Positions 1 to 8,776 of a DNA stretch of 64,000 nucleotides are shown in pieces. The DNA lies in assembly GCF_049897565.1 (NCBI RefSeq), contig NZ_JAFCWM010000026.1, positions 6,315-70,314 on the forward strand. The letters are read 5' to 3'. Positions within the stretch are counted from its first letter, which is position 1. Each line of letters begins with the position of its first letter. The stretch comes from JAFCUW01 sp049897565. Lineage in GTDB: Bacteria > Pseudomonadota > Gammaproteobacteria > Burkholderiales > Burkholderiaceae_D. The notes under the pieces are model-generated. The model did not search any database and was not told the origin of the DNA. It saw nothing but the letters and a program-made list of their open reading frames with translations. The position numbers and the translations under genes were made by a program.

Positions 1-2
1 GT

Positions 3-377
3 CGGCGCGCATCGGGTGAGTCGTTCCGCCGCGGCGTGATCCGCCAGCGCACCCAGGTTCGCAGCGCCGGTAAGCTGGTGTGGTGGGAGCAGGGCGCGAT
101 CGACGCCGGCGGCATCAACAGCCGTTTCGGGCTGCACGGCGCCTCGGTCTGCGCAACCCTCATCGCCGTCGGCCCGCCGATGCCCGCGCCCCTGTTGGCC
201 AGCATGCGCGCCATCGACCCGGCTCTGGCGCTTAGCCAGGTCAAGTCGGTGTGCGTGGCGCGCTACCTGGGCGACGACAGCGAAGCGGCGCGCGGCGCCA
301 TTTTCAAAGTATGGCAGGCGCTGCGTCCGCACCTGCTTGGCTGCGATGCGCCGCTGCCGCGCATCTGGAACACATAA
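3..377 (+). CDS. ureD: Urease accessory protein UreD, C-terminal part (cut by window edge)
   Basis: UreD is the cytoplasmic scaffold that, with UreF and UreG, helps insert nickel into apo-urease. The frame is open to the left edge of the window, so only the last 124 codons are visible. The segment ESFRRG lies close to the edge and the protein ends in PRIWNT before TAA. The stop is 12 bp before ureA on the same strand, giving the order D-A-B-C-E-F-G. The assignment rests on this position and on UreD-like sequence; the N-terminal half cannot be judged here. Confidence 0.9.
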   Translation, partial: RRASGESFRRGVIRQRTQVRSAGKLVWWEQGAIDAGGINSRFGLHGASVCATLIAVGPPMPAPLLASMRAIDPALALSQVKSVCVARYLGDDSEAARGAIFKVWQALRPHLLGCDAPLPRIWNT

Positions 378-389
378 AAGGACTGGCAT

Positions 390-692
390 ATGGACCTGAC
401 TCCACCCGAAAAAGACAAGCTGCTGATCTTTACCGCGGGCCTGCTGGCCGAACGGCGCCTGGCGCGCGGCCTCAAACTCAATTATCCCGAAGCGGTGGCT
501 CTCATCAGCGCCGCCATCCTTGAGGGCGCGCGCGACGTCAAGACGGTCGCCCAGCTGATGTCCGAGGGCGCCACGATCCTGACGCGCGGCGATGTCATGG
601 ACGGCATCGCCGAAATGATCCCCGACATCCAGGTCGAGGCCACCTTCCCGGATGGCAGCAAGCTCGTTACCGTCCACAACCCGATTCCCTGA
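390..692 (+). CDS. ureA: Urease gamma subunit UreA
   Basis: Smallest structural subunit of urease, which hydrolyses urea to ammonia and carbamate in the cytoplasm. The 100-residue product matches the usual gamma-subunit length and starts MDLTPPEKDK. The family segments ARGLKLNYPEA and VMDGIAEMIPDIQVEATFPDG are present, and the protein ends in VHNPIP. A purine-rich AAAAGGA lies about 8 bases before the ATG. ureB follows after 7 bases, so the two are cotranscribed. Separate gamma and beta genes are the common bacterial arrangement; Helicobacter has them fused. Confidence 0.97.
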   Translation: MDLTPPEKDKLLIFTAGLLAERRLARGLKLNYPEAVALISAAILEGARDVKTVAQLMSEGATILTRGDVMDGIAEMIPDIQVEATFPDGSKLVTVHNPIP

Positions 693-699
693 GGGCGCC

Positions 700-1008
700 A
701 TGATCCCCGGCCAATACCTGCTTGAATCCGACGACATCGAGATCAACGTCGGCCGCCGCACGGTCACGCTGGTGGTGGCCAACAACGGCGACCGGCCGAT
801 CCAGGTCGGCTCGCACTTCCATTTTTTCGAGGTCAACACGGCCCTGCTGTTCGACCGCGCCGATGCGCGCGGCATGCGCCTCAATATCGCCGCCGGCACC
901 GCGGTGCGCTTCGAGCCGGGCCAGCAGCGCACCGTCGAACTGGTCGACCTGGCCGGCGCGCGCCACGTCTACGGCTTCAATGGCCTGGTGATGGGGGCGC
1001 TCGAATGA
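700..1008 (+). CDS. ureB: Urease beta subunit UreB
   Basis: Beta subunit of urease (102 aa), part of the (UreABC)3 holoenzyme. The start MIPGQYLL is typical of the family and fixes the ATG at 700. The signature VGSHFHFFEVN follows at about residues 33-43, then the conserved RLNIAAGTAVRFEPG and VYGFNG segments. Its stop overlaps the ureC start in an ATGA arrangement, so the two are translationally coupled. Nothing looks damaged. Confidence 0.97.
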   Translation: MIPGQYLLESDDIEINVGRRTVTLVVANNGDRPIQVGSHFHFFEVNTALLFDRADARGMRLNIAAGTAVRFEPGQQRTVELVDLAGARHVYGFNGLVMGALE

Positions 1009-2705
1009 CTACCATCACACGCCAGGCCTACGCCGAAATGTACGGACCCACCACGGGCGAGCGCATCCGTCTTGCCGACACCGACCTGTTCATCGAGATC
1101 GAACAGGACTTCGCTCTATATGGCGAGGAGGTCAAGTTCGGCGGCGGCAAAGTGATCCGCGACGGCATGGGCCAGTCGCAGCGCAGTCATGCCGACGTGA
1201 TGGACACCGTCATCACGAATGCCGTCATCGTCGACCACTGGGGCATCGTCAAGGCCGACATCGGCATCAAGAACGGCTTGATCGCCGCCATCGGCCGCGC
1301 CGGCAATCCGGACATCCAGCCGAACGTGACGATGGCGATCGGCGCGGCCACCGAGATCATCGCCGGCGAAGGCTCCATCGTCACCGCCGGCGGCGTCGAC
1401 ACCCACATCCACTTTATCTGCCCGCAGCAGATCGAGGAAGCGCTGATGAGCGCGGTGACGACGATGATTGGCGGCGGCACCGGCCCGGCCACCGGCACCG
1501 CCGCCACCACCTGCACGCCGGGACCGTGGCACCTGCACGCCATGCTGGGCGCCGCCGATGCGTTTCCGATGAACCTGGGCTTTCTCGGCAAAGGCAACGT
1601 CAGCCTGCCGGTGCCGCTCGAAGAACAGGTGCGCGCCGGCGCCATCGGACTTAAACTCCACGAGGACTGGGGCAGCACGCCGGCTGCGATCGACAACTGC
1701 CTGGCGGTGGCCGACCGCATGGACGTGCAGGTGGCGCTGCATTCCGACACGCTCAACGAGGCCGGCTTCCTCGAGTCCACGCTGGCCGCGTTCAAGGACC
1801 GCACCATCCACACCTTCCACACCGAAGGCGCCGGCGGTGGCCACGCGCCCGACATCATCGCCGCGGTCGGCCAGTCCAACGTGCTGCCGTCGTCGACCAA
1901 CCCGACCCGACCTTTCACCGTCAATACGCTCGACGAGCACCTCGACATGCTGATGGTGTGCCACCACCTCGACCCGGCCATCGCCGAGGACGTCGCGTTC
2001 GCCGAGTCGCGCATCCGCCGCGAAACCATCGCCGCCGAGGACATCCTGCACGACATCGGCGCCATTTCCATGATGTCCTCGGACTCGCAGGCGATGGGCA
2101 GGGTCGGCGAAACGATCATGCGCACATGGCAGACCGCGCACAAGATGAAGCAGCAGCGCGGCGCGCTGGCGCCCGACAGCGCCCGCAACGACAACTTTCG
2201 CGTCAAGCGCTACATCGCCAAGTACACCATCAACCCGGCCATCACGCACGGCGTGTCGCACATCGTCGGCTCGCTCGAAGTGGGCAAGATCGCCGACATC
2301 TTGCTGTGGAAGCCGGCCTTCTTCGGCGTCAAGCCTTCCTTGATCGTCAAGGGCGGCATGATCGCCGCCGCCCGGATGGGCGACCCGAACGCATCGATCC
2401 CGACGCCGCAGCCGGTGCACTACCGGATGATGTTCGGCGCCTTCGGTGGCGGCCTGAAAAAATCGTTCACGTTTGTCTCGCAGGCCGCGTTCGACGCCGA
2501 CATCGGCCGCCAGCTCGGACTGCAAAAGACGCTGATTCCCGTGCGCGCCATGCGCCATCTGCGCAAGGCCCACATGGTCCACAACGGCGCCACGCCGCAC
2601 ATGGAAGTCGATCCCGAAACCTACGAAGTGCGCGCCGACGGCCAGCTGCGGGTGTGCGAAGCTGCCGCCGTGCTGCCGATGGCGCAGCGCTATTTCCTGT
2701 TCTGA
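1005..2705 (+). CDS. ureC: Urease alpha (catalytic) subunit UreC
   Basis: Catalytic subunit of nickel urease, 566 aa, full length. All key residues fall at the positions used for Klebsiella urease: nickel ligands His134 and His136 in VDTHIHF, the carbamylated bridging Lys217 in GLKLHEDWG, His246 (VALHSDT) and His272 (HTFHTEG), the mobile-flap pair Cys319-His320 in MVCHHLD, and Asp360 in MMSSDSQ. The start overlaps ureB by 4 bp. The enzyme should be active provided the accessory genes and nickel supply work. No nickel transporter gene is visible in this window. Confidence 0.98.
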   Translation: MTTITRQAYAEMYGPTTGERIRLADTDLFIEIEQDFALYGEEVKFGGGKVIRDGMGQSQRSHADVMDTVITNAVIVDHWGIVKADIGIKNGLIAAIGRAGNPDIQPNVTMAIGAATEIIAGEGSIVTAGGVDTHIHFICPQQIEEALMSAVTTMIGGGTGPATGTAATTCTPGPWHLHAMLGAADAFPMNLGFLGKGNVSLPVPLEEQVRAGAIGLKLHEDWGSTPAAIDNCLAVADRMDVQVALHSDTLNEAGFLESTLAAFKDRTIHTFHTEGAGGGHAPDIIAAVGQSNVLPSSTNPTRPFTVNTLDEHLDMLMVCHHLDPAIAEDVAFAESRIRRETIAAEDILHDIGAISMMSSDSQAMGRVGETIMRTWQTAHKMKQQRGALAPDSARNDNFRVKRYIAKYTINPAITHGVSHIVGSLEVGKIADILLWKPAFFGVKPSLIVKGGMIAAARMGDPNASIPTPQPVHYRMMFGAFGGGLKKSFTFVSQAAFDADIGRQLGLQKTLIPVRAMRHLRKAHMVHNGATPHMEVDPETYEVRADGQLRVCEAAAVLPMAQRYFLF

Positions 2706-2716
2706 GAGAGCGAACC

Positions 2717-3223
2717 ATGCTGACCCTGCACACCAAAGTCACCAGCGCCGCCAACCTGTGCGGCCGGCTCGTGCTGCTGTACGACCAGCGCGAAAAGTGC
2801 CGACTGCGCGCGCGCCTCGACTCCGGCGAGGATGTGGCCATCTTCACCGTGCGCGGCACCGTGCTGCGCGGCGGCGACCTGCTGACCGGCGCCGACGACC
2901 GCAGGGTCGAAGTCGTCGCCGCGCTCGAGCCGACCTACGCGGTGCGCTGCGACAGCGCATTCGTGCTGGCGCGCTGCGCCTTCCACCTCGGGAACCGCCA
3001 TACCCAGGTGCAGATCGGCGAGGGCATGCTGACCATCCGCGCCGACCCGGTGCTGCGCGAAATGGTCGAAGGGCTCGGCGCCAGCGTCGAGGAGCAGGTC
3101 GCCGCCTTCGAGCCGGAGCAGGGCGCCTACGCCGGCTCCGGTCACCGTCACGACGACCATTTTCTGGCGCCCGTACCCGCGCGCCAGAAGATCCATCGGC
3201 CGGGCGACCAGGCGCTCGCATGA
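2717..3223 (+). CDS. ureE: Urease nickel metallochaperone UreE
   Basis: UreE binds nickel and delivers it to the UreD-UreF-UreG complex. The 168-aa product starts 11 bp after ureC at an ATG. It has the N-terminal peptide-binding-like half and a C-terminal half containing FHLGNRHTQVQI, the region with the dimer-interface metal-binding His. A GHRHDDH cluster near residue 143 is a short version of the histidine-rich tail seen in Klebsiella UreE. The end overlaps ureF (ATGA). Confidence 0.95.
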   Translation: MLTLHTKVTSAANLCGRLVLLYDQREKCRLRARLDSGEDVAIFTVRGTVLRGGDLLTGADDRRVEVVAALEPTYAVRCDSAFVLARCAFHLGNRHTQVQIGEGMLTIRADPVLREMVEGLGASVEEQVAAFEPEQGAYAGSGHRHDDHFLAPVPARQKIHRPGDQALA

Positions 3224-3885
3224 ACGCCGGCGCCTTGTTGCACCTGCTGCAGTTTGCCAGCCCGGCGCTGCCGAACGGCGGCTACAGCTACTCGCAAGGG
3301 CTGGAAACGGCAATCGACGGGGGCACGGTAACCGATGCCGCCTCGGCGCGCGACTGGATCGCCGGCTGCCTGCTCGGCGTCATCGCCACGTGGGATGCGC
3401 CGCTGCTGTGGCGCCTGTTGAAAGCCGTCGACGCCGGCGACGACGCCGAAGTGGCCCTGTGGAGCGAGCGCTTCATCGCCTCGCGCGACAGCCCCGAGTT
3501 CCGCGCCGAGACTATCCAGATGGGCTATTCGCTGACCAGGCTGGTGGCCGAACTTGGCTTGGCCGACGTCTCGAAGCTGGGCGCTGAAGTTAGCCGGCCC
3601 ACCGCGTTTGCCTGCGCCGTGTCGGCGCTTGGCATTCCGCACCGCGAGGCGCTGCTGGCGATGCTGTTCTCGTGGGCCGAGAACCAGGTGCTGGTGTGCG
3701 TAAAGTCCGTGCCGCTGGGGCAGATGGCCGGCCAGCGCCTGCTGCTGTCGCTGGCCCCCGATCTTGAAGAGGCGGCGCAGCGCGCCTGTACGCTGACCGA
3801 TGGTGAGATGCCGAACTGGGCGCCTGGCTACTCCATGCTGTCGATGCGGCACGAAGTGCAGCATGGACGGCTTTACCGCTCATGA
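3220..3885 (+). CDS. ureF: Urease accessory protein UreF
   Basis: UreF bridges UreD and UreG and is proposed to gate the UreG GTPase during nickel loading. The 221-aa all-helical type product starts MNAGALLHLLQFASPALPNG, and the ASPALPNGGYSYSQGLE segment is the family hallmark. The ATG overlaps the ureE stop by 4 bp, so it is coupled. The C-terminal region reads SMLSMRHEVQHGRLYRS, normal for the family and needed for UreD/UreG contact. ureG begins 16 bp downstream. Confidence 0.95.
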   Translation: MNAGALLHLLQFASPALPNGGYSYSQGLETAIDGGTVTDAASARDWIAGCLLGVIATWDAPLLWRLLKAVDAGDDAEVALWSERFIASRDSPEFRAETIQMGYSLTRLVAELGLADVSKLGAEVSRPTAFACAVSALGIPHREALLAMLFSWAENQVLVCVKSVPLGQMAGQRLLLSLAPDLEEAAQRACTLTDGEMPNWAPGYSMLSMRHEVQHGRLYRS

Positions 3886-3901
3886 AAAGAAGAGGAACAC
3901 G

Positions 3902-4519
3902 ATGAGTTCAAATCCACTGCGGGTCGGCATCGGCGGGCCGGTCGGCTCCGGCAAGACGGCGCTGTGCGAGATGCTGTGCAATGGCATGCGCGACGACTAC
4001 GACATGGCCGTCATCACCGACGACATCTACACGCGCGAGGATATGGACATCCTGGTGCGCGCCAACGCGCTGGCGCCCGAGCGCCTGATGGGAGTGGAAA
4101 CCGGCGGCTGCCCGCATACCGCAATTCGCGAGGATGCCTCGATCAATCTCGAAGCGATCGCCCGCATGCAGGCCGATTTTCCGGACCTGGACCTGATCCT
4201 GATCGAGTCAGGCGGCGACAACCTGGCGGCCACCTTCAGCCCCGAACTGTCTGACCTGACCTTGTACGTGATCGACGTCGCCGGCGGCGAGAAGATCCCG
4301 CGCAAGGGTGGGCCAGGCATCACCCGTTCCGACCTCCTGATCATCAACAAGACCGACCTGGCGCCGCATGTCGGCGCCGACCTGGCCGTAATGGCGCGCG
4401 CCGCCGCGGCGCAACGTGGCGCGCGGCCGTTCGTGTTCACCAATTTACGCAGCGGCGAAGGCGTCGACAAGGTGATGGCGTTCATCCGCGAACAGGGTCT
4501 GTTCGACGCGGTGTATTAG
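3902..4519 (+). CDS. ureG: Urease accessory GTPase UreG
   Basis: SIMIBI-class GTPase that powers nickel insertion into urease. The 205-aa product has the P-loop GGPVGSGKT at residues 10-18, the switch region VITDDIYTREDM, the metal-binding CPH motif in ETGGCPHTAIREDAS, the ESGGDNLAATFSPEL segment, and the base-specificity motif NKTD. The start at 3902 is preceded by AAGAAGAGG, a good ribosome binding site. It is the last urease gene; its stop overlaps the convergent acyltransferase gene by a few bases. Confidence 0.97.
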   Translation: MSSNPLRVGIGGPVGSGKTALCEMLCNGMRDDYDMAVITDDIYTREDMDILVRANALAPERLMGVETGGCPHTAIREDASINLEAIARMQADFPDLDLILIESGGDNLAATFSPELSDLTLYVIDVAGGEKIPRKGGPGITRSDLLIINKTDLAPHVGADLAVMARAAAAQRGARPFVFTNLRSGEGVDKVMAFIREQGLFDAVY

Positions 4520-5139
4520 CGGACCGTGTCGGCGCTGACGCGCGGCGGCGCCAGCACGATCGGCGCTTCCAGTTCCGGATGCAGGCCATGGTGGCCCTGG
4601 TAGACGGCGGCGATGGCGGCCATGTCGCGTGGCTGGTCGCCGGTCAGCTCCAGTGTGTCGACCACCGACAGCACCTTGTTCGGGTAGTCGATGTAGACCA
4701 GCAGCAGCGGCACGCCGGCGGTGAGCGCCAGGTGATAAAAGCCGCTGCGCCAGTGCGGGCGGTGGCCGCGCGTGCCTTCGGGCGCGAGGGCGATCCAGCA
4801 CCATGGCGCCGCTTTCATCGTCGCCGCCAGGCGCTGGGTGGCGCCGGTGGAGGCGCCGCGTTCGACCGGCATGCCGCCCCAGGCGCGCATCGGCACGCCG
4901 AGAATCCCCTTGAACAGCGACTCCTTGCCGAGCCAGCGAAACGGCAGTCCGACCGCCCATTTGGCCAGCAGGCCGACCGGAAAATCCCAGTTCGACGTGT
5001 GCGGATACACGACGACGACGCCGTGCGGACCCGGCAGCGGCTTGTAGCGCACGTTCCAGCCGATCAGCTGCAGCAGGCGCAGCGACACGCGCTGCCCCCT
5101 GGTGGGAAGTGCTGCCGGACGCAGCGCGTATTGGTCCAT
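4516..5139 (-). CDS. PlsC-type lysophospholipid acyltransferase family protein
   Basis: Predicted 1-acyl-glycerol-phosphate acyltransferase family enzyme, 207 aa. The catalytic HX4D motif appears as HTSNWD at about residues 47-52. The family block near residues 119-122 reads EGTR, followed by a hydrophobic stretch (GVPLLLVYIDYP). The HTSNWD variant belongs to a short subfamily that is not the main PlsC of phospholipid synthesis, so the acceptor is unknown. It is convergent with ureG and stands alone. The start ATG at 5139 lies after a gene-poor stretch containing an inverted repeat. Confidence 0.8.
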   Translation of the reverse strand: MDQYALRPAALPTRGQRVSLRLLQLIGWNVRYKPLPGPHGVVVVYPHTSNWDFPVGLLAKWAVGLPFRWLGKESLFKGILGVPMRAWGGMPVERGASTGATQRLAATMKAAPWCWIALAPEGTRGHRPHWRSGFYHLALTAGVPLLLVYIDYPNKVLSVVDTLELTGDQPRDMAAIAAVYQGHHGLHPELEAPIVLAPPRVSADTVR

Positions 5140-5255
5140 CGTGCCTCCATCGGCCTGCTGAACAGACTCTCTTGTGTATTGCTAGCGCGCGAAAAAAGAT
5201 TCCGCGTGGCATTTTATAGCGCCCGCCGAGACGCCGCAAGTAGCCGCGCGGGTCT

Positions 5256-5283
5256 GGGGTCTGACCCTGTGCGGTCAGACCCC
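5256..5283. repeat. Dispersed inverted repeat, GGGGTCTGACC family (copy 1)
   Basis: An 11-bp perfect stem: GGGGTCTGACC at 5256-5266 and its complement at 5273-5283, with a 6-base spacer. It sits between the acyltransferase and arsC-like genes. The same core recurs at 8734, 13863, 23128 and, without the second arm, many times in 32115-32369. No T-tract follows, so it is not a classic terminator. Confidence 0.8.
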
Positions 5284-5343
5284 GGTGTAGCGGCCAGCAA
5301 CGGGTTAATAGTATGATTCGCTGACCAAACCGACAGGACCTGT

Positions 5344-5769
5344 ATGGACATCACGATTTACCACAATGCCCGCTGCGGCACGTCGCGCAACACGCTGGCG
5401 CTGATCCGCAACACCGGCATCGAGCCGACCGTCATCGATTACCTGGCCAAGCCGCCGTCGCACGCGCTGCTCAAGGCGATGATCGCTGCCGCCGGCCTCA
5501 CCGTGCGTGGTGCCATTCGCCGCAAGGAAGCCGCCTACGCCGAACGTGGCCTGGACAACCCGGCGCTCGATGACGACGCCCTGATCGACGCCATGCTGGC
5601 GCACCCTATCGTGATCGAGCGCCCGTTCGTCGTCACCACGCAAGGCGTGCGCCTGTGCCGGCCGTCCGAGCTGGTGCTCGACATCCTGCCGCTGCCGCAG
5701 CGCGGCGCCTTCAGCAAGGAAGACGGCGAGGCGCTCATCGACGCCAGCGGTCAGCGCATCGCCCGATAA
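5344..5769 (+). CDS. arsC: Glutaredoxin-type arsenate reductase family (ArsC-like)
   Basis: ArsC family protein of 141 aa, predicted to reduce arsenate to arsenite with glutathione/glutaredoxin. The catalytic Cys11 is in YHNARCGTSRN. The helper arginine region reads IERPFVVTTQGVRLCRPSE. Length and fold order match E. coli plasmid R773 ArsC. AGGACC precedes the ATG. No intact arsenite pump or arsenic regulator is adjacent; the only ArsB in the window (61460) is broken. The role could therefore be general thiol redox (Spx/YffB-like relatives) rather than resistance. Confidence 0.8.
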   Translation: MDITIYHNARCGTSRNTLALIRNTGIEPTVIDYLAKPPSHALLKAMIAAAGLTVRGAIRRKEAAYAERGLDNPALDDDALIDAMLAHPIVIERPFVVTTQGVRLCRPSELVLDILPLPQRGAFSKEDGEALIDASGQRIAR

Positions 5770-6407
5770 GAGCGCCGCTGGCCGCGCCACAGCCGCCAGA
5801 GCATCCAGCCGATGGTGGCGATGCCGAACGCCGACGGCAGCAGCTGCGACCATGGCTGGCCGAAGCGGATCAGGTTTCCGCTGGCCGCCGACAGCATGCC
5901 GAACAGCGAGGCGACCGTCTTGTAGACGTGCTCGTAGCGCCACAGCGTCGCATGCCAGTGGGCCGGGAACCACCAGCGGCAGGTGTCGTAGGCGATCACC
6001 ATCGCCAGCGCGCCCAGCGACGAATACACCACCGCGCTCGAGCCATCGGCCCTGGCGGCGACAATGACGATGGGCGCCAGCGCGAACGCGAGGGTGGCGG
6101 CGCACGCCGTCATTGCGGCGTCGACCAGCGCCGGGCCGCGCTCCTTGGTGTGCACCGCGCGCCAGCCGCCGACGAACTGGTAAAGCACCAGCACGGTCAG
6201 GATGGCGAACACGGGGATGAAGCGAAACAGCAGGTTGCCGGCTACCGCCGAGCCGCACAGGCCGAGCGTGAGCCAGGCGAAGCGACGGCCCAGCTGGCGG
6301 TGCCGCATCGTTCCTTTGGCGCCGGCCAGAATGATAAAGCCGACCGCCATCGCGGCGATGCCGCAGCCGACGTGGATGAATACATTGAGCAGGTGCGTGG
6401 GTTGCAT
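5751..6407 (-). CDS. Multi-pass membrane protein of unknown function
   Basis: Inner-membrane protein of 218 aa with about six hydrophobic segments. It starts MQPTHLLNVFIHVGCG, and the first helix follows directly (AAMAVGFIILAGAKG). A His-rich loop (HWHATLWRYEHVYK) precedes the last helices. The ATG at 6407 has AAGGA just upstream. It overlaps the end of the ArsC-like gene by 19 bp on the opposite strand and is divergent from the OmpR-type regulator at 6496. It resembles small DUF2306-like integral proteins only in general shape, so I assign no function. Confidence 0.7.
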   Translation of the reverse strand: MQPTHLLNVFIHVGCGIAAMAVGFIILAGAKGTMRHRQLGRRFAWLTLGLCGSAVAGNLLFRFIPVFAILTVLVLYQFVGGWRAVHTKERGPALVDAAMTACAATLAFALAPIVIVAARADGSSAVVYSSLGALAMVIAYDTCRWWFPAHWHATLWRYEHVYKTVASLFGMLSAASGNLIRFGQPWSQLLPSAFGIATIGWMLWRLWRGQRRSYRAMR

Positions 6408-6495
6408 TGATGTTCCTTGGGTTCGACAGGTGCAGCCGATTGTAGGGACGCGAACCTTTGGCTTACCCAAAGGTTGAAACCGATATACTCGCCAG

Positions 6496-7152
6496 ATGCA
6501 CATACTGATCATCGAAGACGACCTGGATCTCGGCGCCGCGCTGCAGCAGGCGCTCAAGACTGAAGGCATCAGCAGCGAATGGCTGCGCCGCTTGGCCGAC
6601 GCGCCGCACGCGTTCGCCGACGACGACTACGACTGCGCGCTGCTCGACGTGTCGCTGCCCGACGGCAGTGGCCTCGACCTACTGGCGCGCTGGCGCCGTG
6701 CCGGTGTCGCGCTGCCGGTCATGATAATCACCGCACGCTCGGGCCTGGACGACCGCCTGGCGGGACTCGACGGCGGCGCCGACGACTTCATCATCAAGCC
6801 GTTCGCCACCGCCGAACTGGTGGCGCGCCTGCGCGCCGTGCTGCGCCGCTACGCGCGCCAGGCCGGCGAATGCTGGAGCATCGGCGCGCTCGAAATCGAG
6901 CCGCGTCGCTACCTGGCCCGCCTCGACGGCCGCGAACTGGATCTGTCGCCGCGCGAATTTCACCTGATGCTTGAACTGGCGCGCGTGCCCGGCACGGTGG
7001 TGCCGAAAGGCGTGCTGGCGCAGCGGCTCGAGCCGCTGGGCGACGCCGTCGACTTCAGCGCGCTGGAAGTACACGTGTCGAATTTGCGCCGCAAGATCGG
7101 CGCGGAGCGCATCCGCACCGTGCGCGGCATCGGCTACATGCTGGCCGCATGA
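6496..7152 (+). CDS. OmpR-family response regulator
   Basis: DNA-binding response regulator, 218 aa. The receiver domain (residues 1-115) has the acidic pair Asp8/Asp9 (IIEDDLD), phospho-acceptor Asp51 in ALLDVSLPDG, the Thr/Ser switch in MIITARS and Lys in FIIKPF. The winged-helix domain (about 125-218) ends with the classic VHVSNLRRKIG and IRTVRGIGYML. It overlaps the histidine kinase start by 4 bp (ATGA), so the two form one two-component unit, closest in style to the QseB/PmrA/TctD group. The signal cannot be read from the sequence. Confidence 0.92.
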   Translation: MHILIIEDDLDLGAALQQALKTEGISSEWLRRLADAPHAFADDDYDCALLDVSLPDGSGLDLLARWRRAGVALPVMIITARSGLDDRLAGLDGGADDFIIKPFATAELVARLRAVLRRYARQAGECWSIGALEIEPRRYLARLDGRELDLSPREFHLMLELARVPGTVVPKGVLAQRLEPLGDAVDFSALEVHVSNLRRKIGAERIRTVRGIGYMLAA

Positions 7153-8531
7153 GGGCGCAACCGACCCTGGTGCGGCGCGTGGTGCTGGCCCTGATGCTGG
7201 CGTTCGGACTGATTTTCGCGCTCAATCTGGCCGTCATCTACCGGCAGGTGACCGATCTGGGCCGCCTCGACGCCCGCCTGCGCGCGCGCGCCGAGCGCCT
7301 GCTGGTGTCGCTCGACGGCGCCAGCTCGGCCGGCGAGGCGCGCATGCTGGCCGCTGCGGCAAGCGGCATGCTGAACCAGTCCGCGGGTGACGCGCCCGCA
7401 CTGGCGAACCCGCGCGCCCAGCGTTCGGCCAGTGTGCTGATGGTGCTGTCGGACGCCGCCGGCACGCCGCTGTATCGCTCCGCCGGCCCATCGTGGACGC
7501 CGCCGATTGCCGGCCGGGCCGCCGACGTCGCCGCCGATGGCCGCAGCTGGCGTGCCTACCGCGCCGCTTCGCCACGCTGGTCGGTGGCGCTGGCCGAGGA
7601 AAAATTCGCTCCCGCCGCGCTGCTGCTGCGGATCAGCCGGGACATGGGCTTTTACCTGCTGGTGTCGTTCGTGCTCGTCCTGGGCGCGATATGGCTGGCA
7701 GTGTCGAGCGGATTGCGGCCGCTGCGTCAGTTATCCCAGACGATCGCCGCGCGTGGCGCCGACGACCTGCAGCCGCTTGGCGTGAGCGCCGTACATGCCG
7801 AGCTGACGCCGCTCACCTCGAGCATCGACCGCCTGCTGGCGCAACTGCGCAGCAAGATGGAAACCGAGCGCGGTTTCGTGCAGGACGCCGCGCACGAACT
7901 GCGCACGCCGCTGGCGGTGATTTCCGCGCAGGCGCACGTGCTGGCAACAGCGCCGGCCGGCGAGCAGCGCGCCTGCGCCGAGCGCGCCATGGATCGCGCG
8001 ATCGGCCGCGCTTCGCGCCTGATCCGCCAGTTGCTGGCACTGGCGCAAGCCGACAGCGCGCCGGCCGCAGCGGCGGCCGCGACCGACGTAGCCCAGCTGG
8101 TGCGCCAGGAGCTGGCCTCGCTGGCGCCGGCGGCGATGCGCCGCGGCGTCGACCTGTCGCTCGAATCGCCCGACACGCTGCTCCATCAGCTCGACGCGCA
8201 CGCGCTGCAGTCCATTTTGCACAACCTGGTGTCGAACGCGATCGAGTACGTCGGCAGCGGCGGCCAGGTGCTGGTCGAACTGCGCGAGTGGGAAGGGGCG
8301 CTGAGGTTAAGCGTGTCCGACGACGGTCCCGGCATCGCGCCGGAGGAACAGCTGCACATATTCGAGCGCTTCCGCCGCGGCGCGGGGCAGCAGTCGGTGG
8401 GCTCGGGCCTTGGCCTGGCCATCGTGCGGCAGGCCGCCGCGCGCATGAACGGCACCGTGCGTCTCGGGCCTGGCCTGGGCGGCAAGGGCTGCGGTTTCGT
8501 TGCCGACTTGCCGTCGGCAGAAAGGAGTTAG
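7149..8531 (+). CDS. Two-component sensor histidine kinase
   Basis: Membrane histidine kinase of 460 aa, partner of the upstream regulator. A first transmembrane helix lies near residues 9-30 and a second near 160-183, enclosing a periplasmic sensor of about 130 residues. A HAMP-like linker follows. The phospho-acceptor His lies in FVQDAAHELRTPLAV; the N box is HNLVSNAIEYV, the G1 box DDGPGIAPEE and the G2 box GSGLGLAIV. All catalytic elements are intact. It is of QseC/TctE type. Its stop is followed within 2 bp by a ruined hydrolase gene. Confidence 0.92.
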   Translation: MRAQPTLVRRVVLALMLAFGLIFALNLAVIYRQVTDLGRLDARLRARAERLLVSLDGASSAGEARMLAAAASGMLNQSAGDAPALANPRAQRSASVLMVLSDAAGTPLYRSAGPSWTPPIAGRAADVAADGRSWRAYRAASPRWSVALAEEKFAPAALLLRISRDMGFYLLVSFVLVLGAIWLAVSSGLRPLRQLSQTIAARGADDLQPLGVSAVHAELTPLTSSIDRLLAQLRSKMETERGFVQDAAHELRTPLAVISAQAHVLATAPAGEQRACAERAMDRAIGRASRLIRQLLALAQADSAPAAAAAATDVAQLVRQELASLAPAAMRRGVDLSLESPDTLLHQLDAHALQSILHNLVSNAIEYVGSGGQVLVELREWEGALRLSVSDDGPGIAPEEQLHIFERFRRGAGQQSVGSGLGLAIVRQAAARMNGTVRLGPGLGGKGCGFVADLPSAERS

Positions 8532-8532
8532 C

Positions 8533-8776
8533 ATGCAACGCATTCAGATCAATCCACCCAGCGGGCCGATCGAACTTGAAGTGGGCCTCATCGGCGCCGC
8601 ACGCCCGATCAGCTGGACGAACTGCAACGCCAGGCGCCGCACGCCGAACTGCTGGTGCTCGAGGAGTGCCGCCACATCCCCATGAAGAACGGCCCGACGA
8701 AGTGCGGGCCGCTGTGGTCGACTTTATGTCAAACGGGGTCAGACCTGGGTCTGACCCCGGTGTTGCGGGCGATTAA
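8533..8776 (+). pseudogene. Alpha/beta-fold hydrolase remnant with its middle deleted
   Basis: The first 25 codons (MQRIQINPPSGPIELEV...GAARP) look like the N-terminus of an alpha/beta hydrolase. After about 8608 a different frame reads DQLDELQRQAPHAELLVLEE then CRHIP, the typical tail holding the catalytic His, and a further shift gives ERPDEVRAAVVDFMSNG. The lid and nucleophile region, roughly 200 codons, is missing. The last codons run into the inverted repeat at 8734. It starts directly after the histidine-kinase stop and ends at the convergent aminopeptidase. The family call comes from the two termini only. Confidence 0.65.
8734..8759. repeat. Dispersed inverted repeat, GGGGTCTGACC family (copy 2)
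   Basis: Perfect 12-bp arms CGGGGTCAGACC (8734-8745) and GGTCTGACCCCG (8748-8759), with a 2-base centre. It lies inside the 3' end of the hydrolase remnant, just before the stop of the convergent aminopeptidase. There is no poly-T tail. Confidence 0.8.

Noticed and set aside
1116..2600. Long open frames on the opposite strand of ureC (up to 494 codons)
   Set aside because: They are shadow frames from GC-rich codon bias; the + strand carries a complete urease subunit.
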